DNA of 64,000 nt from Adenanthera pavonina. Its lineage: Eukaryota; Streptophyta; Magnoliopsida; Fabales; Fabaceae. This document shows positions 44,304 to 56,822 of this stretch, piece after piece. The notes below the pieces were generated by a model. The model saw nothing but the letters and a program-made list of their open reading frames with translations. It ran no database searches and was not told the DNA's origin. The DNA lies in contig JAIVEN010000010.1 in assembly GCA_026686845.1 (NCBI GenBank), positions 23,906,001 to 23,970,000 of the forward strand, given 5' to 3'. The translations under genes were made by a program, and so were the position numbers. Within the stretch, counting starts at the first letter, position 1, and each line of letters opens with the position of its first letter.

Positions 44304-47300
44304 TTACAGTTCATTGGGGTTTACCATTCCCAATTCTCTCCTTATTTTACAAAGCCTGTCTTCTGGCAGAGGTTTTGTGAGTATATCAGCAACTTGATCC
44401 TCTGTTAGGATGTACTCCAATCTGACTTCTCCTTTCAGAACTTGATCTCTTATGAAGTGGTGCCTAACTTCAATATGCTTCGTCCTTGAATGCATGATAG
44501 GATTCTTGGTGATATTTATAGCACTTTGGTTGTCACACATGATTGGTATCTCTTTTATTTTAACCTCAAGATCTTCAAGCTGCTGTTTCATCCAGATGAC
44601 TTGGGCACAACAGCTTCCAGCTGCAACATACTCAGCTTCTGCAGTAGATAATGCCACACTGTTTTGCTTTTTGCTGAACCATGAAACTAGGGATCCTCCA
44701 AGGAACTGATAGGTTCCACTTGTGCTTGTTCTGTCAGTTTTAGATCCTGCAAAATCAGCATCAGTTTATCCTTTGAGGTCTTCTCCATTGCCTTTTGTAT
44801 ACCAAAGACCCATCTGTGATATTCCAATAAGATATCTAAAAATTCTTTTCACAGCTGTTGCATGGGATTCTTTGGGGCATGATTGGAACCTTGCACACAT
44901 GCAGACACTGAACATAATATCAGGTCTGCTGGCAGTTAAGTACAGCAGGGATCCAATCATTTTTCTGTACTGAGTAATGTCAAACATCTTCCCATTCTCA
45001 TCCATATCCAGTTTGGTTGCAATAGCCATAGGTGTTCCCATTGGCTTGGCATTCTCCATTCCAAACTTCTTTAGCAGCTCCTTTAGATACTTGGATTGAC
45101 TAAGAAAGATACCATCACCTTGCTGTTTAATTTGCAATCCAAGGAAGAAGTTGAGTTCACCCATCATAGACATCTCGAATTCTCCCTGCATTAACTTAGA
45201 AAATTTCTTGCAAAGAGCCTCATTAGTAGCACCAAAAATAATATCATCAACATAAATTTGAACAATTAGTAAGTCTTTATTTTCTTTCTTAGTAAATAAG
45301 GTTGTGTCAACTTTGCCTCTGTTAAATCCCTTTTCAGTTAGAAAATTGCTCAGTCTCTCATACCATGCTCTAGGGGCCTGCTTTAAACCATAAAGAGCTT
45401 TATTCAATTTATAAACATGGTTTGGTTTTGTAGAATCCTCAAAACCTGGAGGTTGATCTACATAAACTTCTTCCATGATATATCCATTCAGAAAGGCACT
45501 TTTTACATCCATTTGATATAATAAAATATTTTTCATGCATGCATATGCTAGCAGTATTCTTATAGCCTCTAGTCTAGCTATTGGTGCAAAGGTTTCTTCA
45601 AAATCAATACCTTCTTCCTAATTATACCCTTTAGCAACCAGTCTCGCTTTATTTCTGATTATTGTTCCAGATTCATCAAGTTTGTTTCTGAAGACCCATT
45701 TAGTTCCAATAACAGAATGATTTTTGGGTCTAGGCACTAGATCCCAAACTTGATTTCTTTCAAATTGATTTAATTCATCTTGCATAGCCATAATCCAATA
45801 TTCATCAGTTAAGGCTTCTTCAGTACATTTGGGTTCAATTTCAGAAATGAAAGCACAGTTGAGCATTTGATCCCTTAATTATTTTCTGGTCTTGACTTTC
45901 TCTTGAACATTCCCTATTACTTGGTCAACAGGGTGATTCCTTTGATATCTCCAAGCTCTAGGGAGTTCTTGAGTTGTTTCTTCATTATTTTCTTCATCAA
46001 ACCCTTGCTCCTGGATATCTTCCTCTGTGTCAACAGATTCAGATATCTTTGGAGGTTCAGTTTTACTTTTGTCAGAAACTCCCAGGTTTTCAAAATTGAT
46101 AGTAAGATCATCCTTATTGGTAACATGTTTTGAAACAGTTTCATTTTCAATGAAAACCACATGCACTGATTCTTCTACTATATTTGATCTTTTATTATAA
46201 ACCCTATAAGCCTTACTCCTACTTGAATAGCCCAAAAATATACCTTCATCAGATTTGGCATCAAACTTACCCAGATTTTCTTTCCCATTGTTGTGAATGA
46301 AGCATTTGCACCCGAACACATGGAGGTGTGACATATTTGGCTTTCTTCCCTTGTACAGCTCATAAGGAGTCTTCCTAAGGATTGGTCTGATGTAGGCTCT
46401 GTTTATGATGTAACTTGCTGTATTCACTGCATCAGCCCAGAACACTTGAGAGAGTTCCTTCTCATTCAGCATATCTCTAGCCATCTCTCCAATGGTTCTG
46501 TTCTTCCTTTCCACCACTCCATTTTGTTGAGGAGTTCTTGGTGCTGAGAAGTTGTGGTCAATCCCATGCTCATTGCAGTACTCCAGGAAGTATGCATTTT
46601 CAAATTATCCTCCATGGTCTGACCTGATAGACACAATAGAAATACCTTTCTCATTTTTCACTTTCTTAGCTAAGGTTACAAATGCATCAAAGGTATCACT
46701 TTTAGAGGAAAGAAACAATGTCCAAGTGAATCTAGAGTAATCATCTACAATTACAAGCACATACAAATTACCACCAAGACTTTTCACTCTAGATGGTCCA
46801 ATTAAGTCCATATGCAACAATTCAAGTGGTCTTGTTGTGGTAACTACATTTTTAGATTTGAAGGATGATTTAGTTTGTTTTCCTCTTAGGCATGCATCAC
46901 ATTCTTTATCCTTTTCAAAAGATATTTTAGGAAGACCAGTTACTAGCTCATTTTTAATCAGTTTAGACAATTGATTCATGTTGACATGAGCTAATCTCCT
47001 ATGCCATAGCCAACTGTCATTATCCTGACTAATTAAACATACAGAGTCCAAGGGAGGAAGTTCATCAAGGTCAATAGTATAACAGTTACCATCCCTTTGA
47101 GCTTTGAGGATTACTTTGTGATCACCTTTTCTGATGACCAGGCAAAACTTTGAGTCAAACAGCACCCAATTTCCTTTGTCACAGGTCTGACTCACGCTTA
47201 GTAAGTTGTGGTTGAGGCCAATCACAAACAGCACCTCCTCAATGGATGTTTCTGGATTTTTGCCCACAATTCCAATACCAACGATTTTGCCATATTGGTC

Positions 47301-47456
47301 ACCTCCAAAGATCACCTTTCCTCCTTTCTTGTCTCTAAGGGTGATGAACTTCTCCTTATCACCAGTCATGTGGCTTGAGCAGGCACTGTCCATATACCAT
47401 TTGTTGCTTTTCTTAGCTTTGAGACAGACCTGCAAAACAAAGTTTATTATTTCCTT
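44304..47456 (-). pseudogene. pol: S2 pol: protease, integrase, RT, RNase H (four stops, no frameshift)
   Basis: A single frame opens at 47456, overlapping the gag stop by about 10 nt in the -1 frame, and ends at 44304 (...MVNPNEL). Domains: WYMDSACSSHMTG protease; LWHRRLAHVNM and CDACLRGKQ; integrase HMDLIGP, IRSDHGG, PQQNGVVERKNRT; RT TKWVFRNKLDE, QMDVKSAFLNG, YVDD at 45243-45254; RNase H TDADFAGS, STAEAEYVAAGS, CDNQSAI, VRHHFIRD. Stops: 46605 (right after SDHGG, before the third catalytic residue), 45879 (between IN and RT, the position where S1 also has a stop), 45618 in RT and 44766 in RNase H. No frame shift is seen. Compared with S1, S2's RT-RNase H is less damaged. Confidence 0.93.
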
Positions 47457-48011
47457 TTAGGTACCCAAACTTGCTTGGGTCCTTTTCGGTCAGTATGTAT
47501 TTCCCTAGATGCAGATGCAACTTTGGGAACCCATTCAACTTTCCTGCCAAGTCCATTTTTCTTCAAAACACACGAACTGGAAATATGTCCCTTTTTGTTA
47601 CAGAAATGACAGGTAGTGAAGGGACTGCTAGATTGAGAAGTAGGAAGAAAACAATGCAGATAATACTTTTGTCTAGCATGTCTTAGCTGATCATATGTTT
47701 CAATGTGAGGTGATGCATCATTTTTCTTTTTATTGTTCTTAGCATGCACAAATTGTCTCATATATACATTCTGATTTTTCTTCCTAATCTTTTCCTTGAC
47801 AGCACATAGATCATAGCCAAGACCAGCTTTTCCCTGTGATATTCTTTGGCTCCCCATCAATGCAAACAACATATCTTTACCTCTAGTGAGCCTAGACATG
47901 CTTTTAACCAAATAATCATTAGTTTGCTTAAGTTTGGTGCATGAAGTACAGCAAACAGATTCAGAAGAAGGTAAAGAGACAGTTTCAGAAACTATGCTTT
48001 GAGACTACAGC
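47447..48011 (-). pseudogene. gag: S2 gag, C-terminal fragment
   Basis: Open minus-strand frame from about 48004 to the TAA at 47447. It contains SVCCTSCTKLKQ, LTRGKDMLFALMGSQRISQGKAG and the second zinc knuckle CHFCNKKGHISSSC, ending VPKRK. The capsid part and first knuckle are deleted together with the PBS. It aligns with S1 gag from about residue 415 on. Confidence 0.9.
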
Positions 48012-48022
48012 AAACTATACTT

Positions 48023-49591
48023 TGAGCTCTCTCAAACTTTCCAAGCACTTTCACTATGTGCTTCCCAATCCCCTTGTGAATACCCCTCACAAGTAAATCT
48101 ATCTCCCAGATGAAGAATAGATTGATTACAATGAAATAATTCTCTTGTATAGAGTGGATATGAAAGTTTAAGTACAAGTTTAAAAGTTAAGAGGGTAAAA
48201 GCTTTTGAGAAGAAGATTAAGCAGAAATTCGGTATATACAAGTTTGATTTGTTTCCCACAACTTCAAATGATGTTGTATTTATAGATTTAGGTCTCCAAA
48301 ATCTGTTAGAGACTAAACCTATCTGTTGGGGAAGTTATTAAACGGTTACTCTGAAAAACTATCCGTTTACCAACCGCATTTAATGATTCTGACATACTGA
48401 AATTCGAATTTTGGTTGGCCAACAGACGAATTTTGAAGGAACCGAAGATTAAAGCTTCCAACGTTACAGCACGAAGTTCGTCTGTTCATGAAGTGAAATT
48501 CAAATTTTGAAACTTACAAAATATTTTCACAATGTGACATACGAATTTTCAAGAAGAAAGTTTTTCGGTTAAGTGTGAACAGTGTTTTCAATTTTCTACA
48601 GTGCCTTCGAAATTCGAATTTTGGATCCCCAAAATTCGTCTGTCCATTGAACGTTTAAAGGGACACAGTAGATTGCTTTCTTCGAAATTCGAATTTTGAA
48701 AGGGCGAAATTCGTCTGTCAGAGAAACTCTTTTCAGACTGATTTCATCATTCGAATGTTGCAAATTCTTATCATTCGTATGTCAATGTTTCATTTCAATA
48801 GACTCAAGAACTTAGCTTCTGAAATTTGAATTTCAATGTTCAAAGTTCGTCTGTCAGAGAGCAGTTTTGAAACTTAAATCACTCTTGATCTCAGGTGAAC
48901 TTTAACATAGTTTTAGACGAATTTCTTCCATTTTCTCAAGTTTTGTTTTGTTTAAAATTCGAATTTTGAAGACTCAAAGTTCGTCTATTGCAAAGAAGCA
49001 TCTTTCAGACTTATATGAAAATTCGAATGTTGCAAATTCAAAATTCGTCTGTCAGAGAGCATTTATCAAACTCAATTTCATTTTGATTTCAAATGCAATT
49101 TATCATAGTTTCAGACGAATTTCTTTGGTTTTTTCAAACTTCATTTTACTTGAAATTCGAATTTTGAAAGTGTGAGGTTCGTCTGTTACAAAAGGCCTCT
49201 TTTCAGACTAGATGAAAATTTGAATTTTGAACAACCAAAATTCATCTGATAGAGAGCCATCTCTTCAGACTTATTCAGTTTTAGCTCGAAATTCGAATTT
49301 CCAAAGGCAAAGTTCGAATTTCCAACTTAACAGTTTAGCTTAAACTTTCAACCATCGTCTGTTTGTGGGTGTTTTTCAAATATTTGAAGATTTAACATAA
49401 AATCAAAGTTTGAAAACTTCTTTTCTTTAAATCAAAATCTTTTACCCAGTCATAACAAAAACTAAGGATCCTACAAAAGATCTAACAGCAAGTACTCAGA
49501 AGATTTTCACTTGAAACAGCTTTGCTCTCCTTTGATCTTCAATCCAAGCTCTTGAATGTTAGTTTGGAATCATCAAACTCTTGTTTCAACA
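48023..49591 (-). mobile_element. S2 5' LTR, inner end deleted
   Basis: 1569 bp matching 39314-40884 of the 3' LTR. It lacks about 290 bp of the LTR end that would adjoin the PBS. TATA complement at 48277-48284; two of the four CCGTT sites read CTGTT (CpG decay). TTCG array at 48405-49335. The junction to gag carries a short templated-looking duplication. Confidence 0.9.
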
Positions 49592-49596
49592 AAGCC

Positions 49597-50183
49597 CTCT
49601 TGAGCCTATGCAAGAAGATGCTCTGGATTCAATTCTGTCCATACAAGAATTAGAGCAAGTTGAAAGACAGGTTGTAGCCATTTCAACCTCTTCTATGCCG
49701 GGAGAAGTAAGCAATAAGGAAAGGAGGATTGTACCTATTATTAATTATCTTGCCATTGCTCATAATGCTCTGCTGCAAGCTCAAAAGAGAAGGCTGGAAG
49801 AAATGTTTGCTCCTGCTGAACCTACCTCCCATCCTCTTGCTGCTTATGGGCTATCAGAGGAACAAAGAGCTCGGCTAGCTCTGTCCAGGCAGGAAATGCA
49901 AGAGCTACTTGAGGTCTCTGATGATGATGATGATGAAGAAAATAGCCCTGAGCCTGTTGAGCCACCTGTACCAGTTCAGCCAGAGATTCCTTTTGCTCCT
50001 GTCCCTCTTCGTGCTGTTCCTATCTCTCAGATTCCTCCTCCAATGGACTTTGTTGGGCTTTCTGATGATGCAAAAAAGGGGGAGAAGATAAAGCAAACTG
50101 GGACCAAGCAAGCTGGAAAATCTGCTGAGTCATCCGGGAAAGGAAAGACCTACAGCAAGAAGTCTAAGCCAAAGAAGAAATGA
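49597..50183 (+). pseudogene. S1 envelope-like ORF, 3' part
   Basis: This resumes the frame after S2 and its TSD: PLEPMQEDALDSIL..., LLQAQKRRLEEMFAPAEP, LSEEQRARLALSRQEMQELL, an Asp run, Pro-rich PVEPPVPVQPEIPFAPVPLRAVPISQIPPP, and the basic tail TYSKKSKPKKK with TGA at 50181-50183. It matches S2 residues about 500-721 throughout. The apparent ATG in the preceding 16 bases belongs to S2's LTR and is not a start. Confidence 0.88.
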
Positions 50184-50475
50184 CTGATTAGATCTTAGGC
50201 TGAATCTTCTTGTTGTATTTTGTTGTGACTGATGATTTTGTTTTGATGATTATTCTCTATGTTTTAAGAACTGATCTTTGATTAAAAGTATGTATTGCAA
50301 CCATTGATTGAATGAATGAACTTCTTAGTTGCAATGTTTTGAATCTCTTCACTTAATCTGTTGAAAATGATATCTTATGAACTGTAATGCATATGTTGAG
50401 GGGGAGCTTGTGAAAGCAAACCCAAGTACTAATCCAGTTTGTGAGTTGTTTTGTCATCATCAAAAAGGGGGAGAA
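50184..50475 (+). promoter_or_regulatory. S1 3' untranslated region with two polypurine tracts
   Basis: A noncoding stretch after the envelope-like stop. GAGGGGGAG at 50398-50406 and the proper PPT AAAAAGGGGGAGAA at 50462-50475 flank a segment ('gcttgtgaaagcaaaccc', 'ctaatccagtttgtgag') that is also conserved in S2 and SB. Repeated purine tracts before the 3' LTR are a known Sirevirus feature. Confidence 0.8.
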
Positions 50476-52177
50476 TGTTGAATCAAGAGTTTTGATGATT
50501 CCAAACCAACACTCAAGAGCTCGGATTGAAGATATCAAAGGAGATCAAAGTTGTTTTGAGTGAAGATTTCTGAGAATTTGCAGTTAGATCTTTTGTAGGA
50601 TTCTTAGTTTTAGTTATAATTGGGTAAAAGATTTTGATTAGAAGAAAAGATGTTTTCAAACCTTGATTTTGTGTTAAATCTTGACTTATTTGAAAAACAC
50701 CCACAAAAAGATGAAGTTTGAAAGTTTAAACTTAACTGTCAAGTTGGAAATTTGAACTTTGCTTTAGGAAATTCGAATTTCGAGCTAAAACTGAATAAGT
50801 CTGAAGAGATGGCCCTCTGTCAGACGAATTTTGGTTTTTCAAAATTCAAATTTTCATACAAATCTGAAAGAAGTCTCTTTGGTAACAGACGAACTTCACA
50901 CTTTCAAAATTCGAATTTCAAGTAAAATGAAGTTTGTGAAAACCAAAGAAATTCGTCTGAAACTATGATAAAATGCATCTGAAATCAAAAGAAACCGAGT
51001 TTGATAAATGTTCTCTGACAGACGAATTTTGACTTCCCAACATTCGAATTTTCATCCAAGTCTAAAAGAAGTTTTCATGAAACAGACGAACTTTGGATCT
51101 TCAAAATTCGAATTTCAAAGAAAACAAAACTTGAGAAAATAGAAGAAATTCATCTGAAACAATGTTAAAGTTCATCTGAGATCAAGAATGATTTAAGTTT
51201 CAAAACTGCTCTCTGACAGACGAACTTCACTCTTCAACATTCGAATTTCGAAGAAAGTGAACTACTGTGCCTCCTTTTCACGTACTGGGAACAGACGAAT
51301 TTTGGGCTTCCAAAATTCGAATTTCAAAGGCACTATAGAAAGTTGAAAACACTGTTCACACTTAATCGAAAAACTTTGTTCTTGAAAATTCGTATGTCAT
51401 ATTGTGAAAATGTTTTGTAAGTTTCAAAATTCGAATTTCACTTCATGAATAGACAAACTTCGTGCTGTAACGTTGAAAGCTTTAACCTTCGTTTCCTTCA
51501 AAATTCAAATTTCAGTATGTCAGAAGCATTAAATGCGGTTGGTTAATGGATAGTTTTTCAGAGTAACCGTTGGATAACTTTTCCAACAGATAGATTAAGT
51601 CTCTAACGGACATTTGAGACCTAAATCTATAAATACATCAACATTTGAAGTTGTGGGTAACAAATCAAACTTGTACATACTGAATTTCTGCTGAATCTTT
51701 TTCTCAAAAGCTTTTACCCTCTCAACTTCAATATCTGTACTTTAATCTTCATATCTACTCTATTCAAGAGAGTTATATCATTGTAAATCTTCTACTCTTC
51801 ATCTGGAAGATAGATTTACTTGTGAGGGGAAATCACAAGGGGATTGGGAAGCACATTGTGAAAGTACTTAGAGTGTTTGAGAGAGCTCCAGAAACAGAGC
51901 ATACTCGTGTACTGTGGCATTAGCAAGAAGCCCGTTGAATTCTTGCTGTATAGTGGAAAAATCTCAAGAGTTGCCTTGAGGACTGGACGTAGGTCAAGTG
52001 GATAGACCGAACCAGGATAAATTACTGAGTCTTCTACTTCCTATCTTTACTTTTCAGATTGCTCTGCTTTGTACATTGCTTTCATCACACTGTGATATCT
52101 TCACCCATTTCACTTTGTGCAGAAAACTTTCAATCTTCCCAATTCACCCCCCTCTTGGGAAGTCAGCCTTGCTAACA
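50476..52177 (+). mobile_element. S1 3' LTR
   Basis: 1702 bp, TGTTGAATC...GCTAACA, followed by TSD ACAAA. TATAAATA at 51628-51635. The hairpin end is intact (CTTCCCAA 52135-52142, TTGGGAAG 52155-52162). It lacks a short segment near 51505 that the 5' LTR retains (between AAATTCG-type repeats) and keeps the 42 bp lost in the 5' LTR. Confidence 0.92.
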
Positions 52178-53665
52178 ACAAAGTACTCATAAAACCTAAA
52201 ATTTCCATATTACTTTTCTTTTGATTTTTCTTGAAACCAACACTTGTCCTTGATTAATTTGGACTCAAGGAATCCACTTTTTGAGGTCTAAATTATGAAA
52301 TTCCAGCTCTAGGAGACACCCTAACTTGGCTAAAAATTAGGGGGAAATGCAAGAAAAGGATTTGCTTCACAATACTTCAAACTAGTTGTGACAACTTGCT
52401 TTATATGACTTTTCTAAGCTTTCCTCTTTATTTATTTGGCAAAAACTCATCCCTTGCACAAGCTCAAGCATGGCTGAAATCTATGGAAAAATGGAGGAAG
52501 AAGATGACTCCATGATACTACTTCTCAACACTTGAAAGCACAAGCTCAAGGTCATAGTTACTTGTCAACTTTATTTTCCAAGTCTTGCACCATAGCTTCC
52601 CTTTCTTTTCTCCTTTCCTCTCTTTTTTCTCATGAGTTAGGCTTCTTGTGTGCTGCAAAATGACAGCCTCTCACTCACTAACCAGGACACAGGAATCCCA
52701 AGAGGAGAGAGATGTGAAAAACTTCCTTGATTATAGTTTATTCATCCTAATTTAGGTTAGTCAAAATACTTCTTAATAAGAAGTAGTTTAAGAAATAATA
52801 AAATGTTGCTTTCCCCATGTCTAGCAGTTGTTTGGATGTCCTACATATGAAGCAAATTGGATAATTAACTCACTTAACTACTTAGCTTAATCATGGGTTA
52901 ATTAAACTTAATCCAACCTTGTCACTTTTACATACTTCTTCAAGAAGTATTTGCATAAAATAATAAAATATTGATTTACAACACATGGGCTGCTGAAAAT
53001 GGTGCCAACTCTTGCTAAGGTATCTTCAAAATACTGTATATTTTTCTTAGTCCAGATATATCCTGGTGTCGGATATTTTTTACCAATACCGATAAAGTCA
53101 CTTTTTACATTAATTTAGTTTTTTAGGGATACATGAATATTCTAAATTTATATCTATGTTTCCATAATTATCCTATCCCAAGCAATATCTGTGTGAAGCC
53201 CAAATCTTGTCCCGGTCACCATTTAATCGTCTGAGGGGCCCATAATCTACTTTATCGGTATTAAGTTACGTTTAGACATTCAACATTGATTGTTTCTTTA
53301 TCCTTAAATATTAACCATCATTGCCATATACCATTAGGCTCATCTCGTTGAGCTTCGTTCTGACAGTACTTTTGTATATTTACAAAATTACCCTAACTTG
53401 AGATAAATTTATAATTTTTAAAACTTTCAGGTTCTTAGATGAAATTTTTCCCAAGGACTTTTGAACCCCATTCACGTGAATGGTTAAAGCTCAAGGACGT
53501 AGATATCATTTTGATAATTCTGTAGGGGTCAAAACATAATTTCTCAATTTTTCGTCCAACCTGGAAGAATGATCTCTTTACTTTATTTCACGCAAAATAG
53601 TATTTGTCCATTTTTACAAATTTTCTATGCATTTTTAAATATTGTAGTTTTATTGGGATGTTACA
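52178..53665 (-). mobile_element. Solo LTR X3, remaining half
   Basis: This continues X3 after S1, starting with the second S1 TSD copy ACAAA. It ends GGGATGTTACA at 53665, followed by the X3 TSD AAATG (53666-53670). The reverse complement shares blocks with X1, such as 'accgataaagtagat' (53263 region) and 'aaagccctcga'-like text near 53350. There are no genes. Confidence 0.78.
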
Positions 53666-53670
53666 AAATG

Positions 53671-56124
53671 TATAAAAAATTCACAAAAAGCGAACAGACA
53701 TCATTTTGAATAAAATAGAGTAAAGATGTCATTTTTTCTGATTAGACAAATGAATGAGAAATTATATTTTTACCTGTAAAGAATTATAAAAAAGATATCT
53801 ACATTCCTAAATGTATAAAAATTAGGCAGAGGGAGAATTGAAAGTCCTTGGGACAAATTACACCTAATGACTCAAAAGTTTCTAAAATTATAATTTAACC
53901 CTAGTTAGGGATAATTTTGTAAATATGCAAAATTACTGTCAAAACAAAGCCCTCAACAAGAGAAGTTCAATGGTATATAGTACTGAGGCTTAATATTCAA
54001 GGATGAAGAAATAATTAGTACCGAATATTAAAAAGTAACTTTATATTGATAAAATAGATTGTGGGCCCCACATACAGTTAAAAAATAACTGAGATAGGAT
54101 ATAGACCTAAAAAAGATACCATTTGAGATAGGATAATTAAAAAATATAAATATAAATTTGGAATAGTCCTATAGCATAAAAATGCTAATTTGCTATAAAA
54201 AGTAGTTTTATCAGTACAGTTAAAAATTGCTCGATTTAGGATATATCTGGACCAGAAAAAAATTGAGCAATTTTTGGACACTCAAACCTTTCTCCTAGGC
54301 ATCATATTTGGGCAGCTTGGCCAGCAAAATTTTTGTCCAAAACTTCTCTTGGAAGGCTTGATTTTTGGCACCAAAAAGTAACCTTAGTTAGGTTAATTGA
54401 CTAACCATGATTAGCAAGGTATTTAAGCCACTAATCCTTATCTTTCCTCTCCATTCTGTATGTTAATTCCAGCAGTAAAAATAGAGGAGAAAATGCAAGA
54501 AAGAAAGGGAGAAAAGAGAGAAAGAAGAAAAGAAATCTAGAGGGAAATCAAAAGATCAACTTTTGGTAAGTTGATCTACCACCTTAAGTTGTTTGTAGTG
54601 TTTGTGGTTGATTCATGGCATAGTTTTTCTTCCTTGCACCCTTAGGGTTTTGGCCAAACCTGAATCTAGGAGGAAAATAGGTTTTCCAACCACTAAACTT
54701 GGGGAAAATACTATACTAGTCACCTAAAGCATGAATATGGAAGTAGTTTGAAGTATTATGGAACATAGCAATTTTTCCTCATTTCCCCAAATTTTAGCCA
54801 ACTAGGGTTTATATTTAGAGTTTAAATTTCAATTTTTTGTGCCAAAAAATGGATTCCTTGGGTCTATATAGGTCAAGCACAAGTGTTGGTTTCAAGAAAA
54901 TCTCAAGGGAAAGCAAAATGAGAATTTTAGGTTTTATGAGTAATGTATAGTGTTCCTCTTGCTAAGATGCTTAAATAGTGATATAACTAGGTTCAACGAA
55001 GTTGTGGAAGCCCAAGAAGTGGTGTATCAAGTGTGGGAAGCTAGGGAACACTCAAAGGTAGTTAAATTTCCTTACTAGCATCACATTGTCATAATTGTTT
55101 CTTTTACATTTGACACTATGGCATATGAATGAAATGTTATCTTGTGATGTTTCTATGTTGTTGGCTAAGTTGTATGAGGGGTTTTGAGCCCTAGGATATC
55201 CATTTTCCAAAATGAAATTCTGTCAAAATTTCTGTAAAATTTTTGCCTTAAAGTGCCTATGTGATGGATTAAAGTTTATATGATGTTTTTATGTAAATTG
55301 TGATGATATGGTTGCATGTTTGGAATTTTCTTGCTGAGATTCTTTGAGTCTCACCCTCCCACATCCTAACCATGTTTAGGAAGCAACTATGGCAAGACCA
55401 CTAAGGAAGAGAAACAAAAGGAGAAAGAACTTGGAGATTAATTTGTTTTTGCTTGTAATGGCCATGAGCTTTGAGCTGTTGTGCAAATTTGTAAAAAAGA
55501 TGTTAAATATGTTTCTTCAAGATTTTATATTCATTTAGGTCCTAGTGAATGTATGGCATGATATAAGGATAAGTTCTAGCCATGTAAATATTTTATATGT
55601 TTTGCTTTGCAAAATACTTGGATGCAAATGTTATTCTGACCTCTTCATGGTTAACCTGCCACTGTTTGGATATTCTATAGCTGAAAGTATGAATGTTATA
55701 TATGGTTAGAAGATAGATAGAAAGAGCTTTCAAATGGTCTAACGAGCACTTAATTTGGATGTGTGTGCAAATTATAGTGATTTTTTAAATTTAGCTCTAG
55801 AAAACTAGATTTCTTGAAATTGAGCATATGAATAGTAGAACTTCATGAAATTTATTGTACTAATTGGCCTAGTCATTGCTCTGTTTTATATTTTTTATTT
55901 TAATATAGTTTCAAAGACTTGAATCACTTGCATACAAATTTTATGAAATTAGTTATGATTTTCTGAAATTCAATCGGTAAAAAGATTTGGTACACATCAA
56001 CAGTACCAACAATTTTGAAAAAAAATTTGTTTTGCTGTTTTCTTGATTCAAGCTTCTAATATAGTATAAATGGACTCTATAATGGTCTAATACATGGAAA
56101 AAAGGCCTAAAATAAGGTGTTACA
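53671..56124 (+). mobile_element. Solo LTR X4, main part
   Basis: Continuation of X4, closely matching X2: 'attacacctaatgac', 'ggggcagcttgg'-like text, a GA-rich tract at 54480-54545, splice-donor-like GGTAAGT at 54565-54571, and 'ccatgtttaggaagcaa' near 55370. It ends AAGGTGTTACA at 56124. The total length with 28125-28193 is about 2.5 kb, the same as X2. Confidence 0.8.
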
Positions 56125-56822
56125 ATAGTAACTTTGGTTGCCTCCCCAAAAGCGCCAAGTTTCTAGTCTTCAGCTGGACTTTTCAAGTGATACCTAATTA
56201 TGGGTATCAAACACTATAATTGCCGCACTTCCTTTCTTCCTAATGTATGGTGGCTTTAGAATTAATGGATGCTCAATCAAATTAAGAACATATAGTTCCT
56301 TTACCAATAGTATCATTGGACTACATGTATTGAACACATGAAATGGGGATTTTAAATGTAATTTATTACAAATAAAATTTGGAGCCTCCAAATACTTTGA
56401 ACACCCAATAAAGTCAACATGACTCCCTTTAGTAAGAGCCAATATTTCATGGGAGGATTATCTAAATAGTAATTGGGGATCACCACCTCATCGACCTCTT
56501 CCTCGATGCAACATGGTTTAGGCTTATACCCTTGAATCATTGGAACAAGAGGGATTTTTCACAAATATAGCAACTTATACCCCATTAGAAGATGAAGAAC
56601 CTTGTGAGCAATTGACCATGGGGAGTGAAAATGAGTTGTTTGTGGCTTTTGGTAAGTTTGGGGGAGCTAGTGAAATTGAAAGTAGTGGAAGGGAGAATAT
56701 TGTATTAATAGACGCCAACTGCTTCGATTTCCTACTCCCTTGTTTGCTACTTTCTCCCTAAAGTCTAGTCAATGAGCATGTATTCCTTCTTCCTCTAATC
56801 CTTTAGGTATGAGAGAAGACTT
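56125..56822. other. Noncoding remnant between X4 and S3
   Basis: Begins 'agtaactttggttgcctcc', which continues 27743-28124 once X4 is removed. The phrase 'ttggttgcctccccaaaagcgc' type of text is common in plant retrotransposon internal regions (recollection, not a search). Two short minus-strand frames (56194-56442, 56352-56540) and one plus frame (56540-56761) have no recognisable domain. It is probably a degraded retroelement. Confidence 0.4.

Larger units (their letters stand above)
39026..49591 (-). mobile_element. Sirevirus S2, nested in S1 (innermost level)
   Basis: 10,566 bp between perfect TSDs AAGCC at 39021-39025 and 49592-49596. It has both LTR outer ends, PPT, envelope-like ORF, pol and the C-terminal part of gag. 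The inner part of the 5' LTR, the PBS and the 5' part of gag are deleted at about 48004-48023. It lies in reverse orientation to S1 and interrupts S1's envelope-like ORF. The two LTRs are very similar apart from scattered differences, so it is the most recent event that can be ordered in this nest. Confidence 0.93.
29742..52177 (+). mobile_element. Sirevirus S1, full-length Ty1/copia element (third level), containing S2
   Basis: Both LTRs (29742-31424 and 50476-52177), the initiator-Met PBS, gag, pol, envelope-like ORF and PPT are present. Perfect TSDs ACAAA lie at 29737-29741 and 52178-52182. The span is 22.4 kb, but 10.57 kb of it is the inserted S2 (39026-49591 plus one TSD copy), leaving about 11.9 kb. 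The domain order protease-integrase-RT-RNase H is copia. Long LTRs, two zinc knuckles in gag, an envelope-like ORF after pol and the CATCAAAAAGGGGGAGA tract are Sirevirus traits (SIRE1/Maximus-like). Stops and a frameshift make it non-autonomous. Confidence 0.92.

Noticed and set aside
56540..56761. Short acidic ORF near S3
   Set aside because: No recognisable domain and no flanking gene signals; kept only as part of the remnant.
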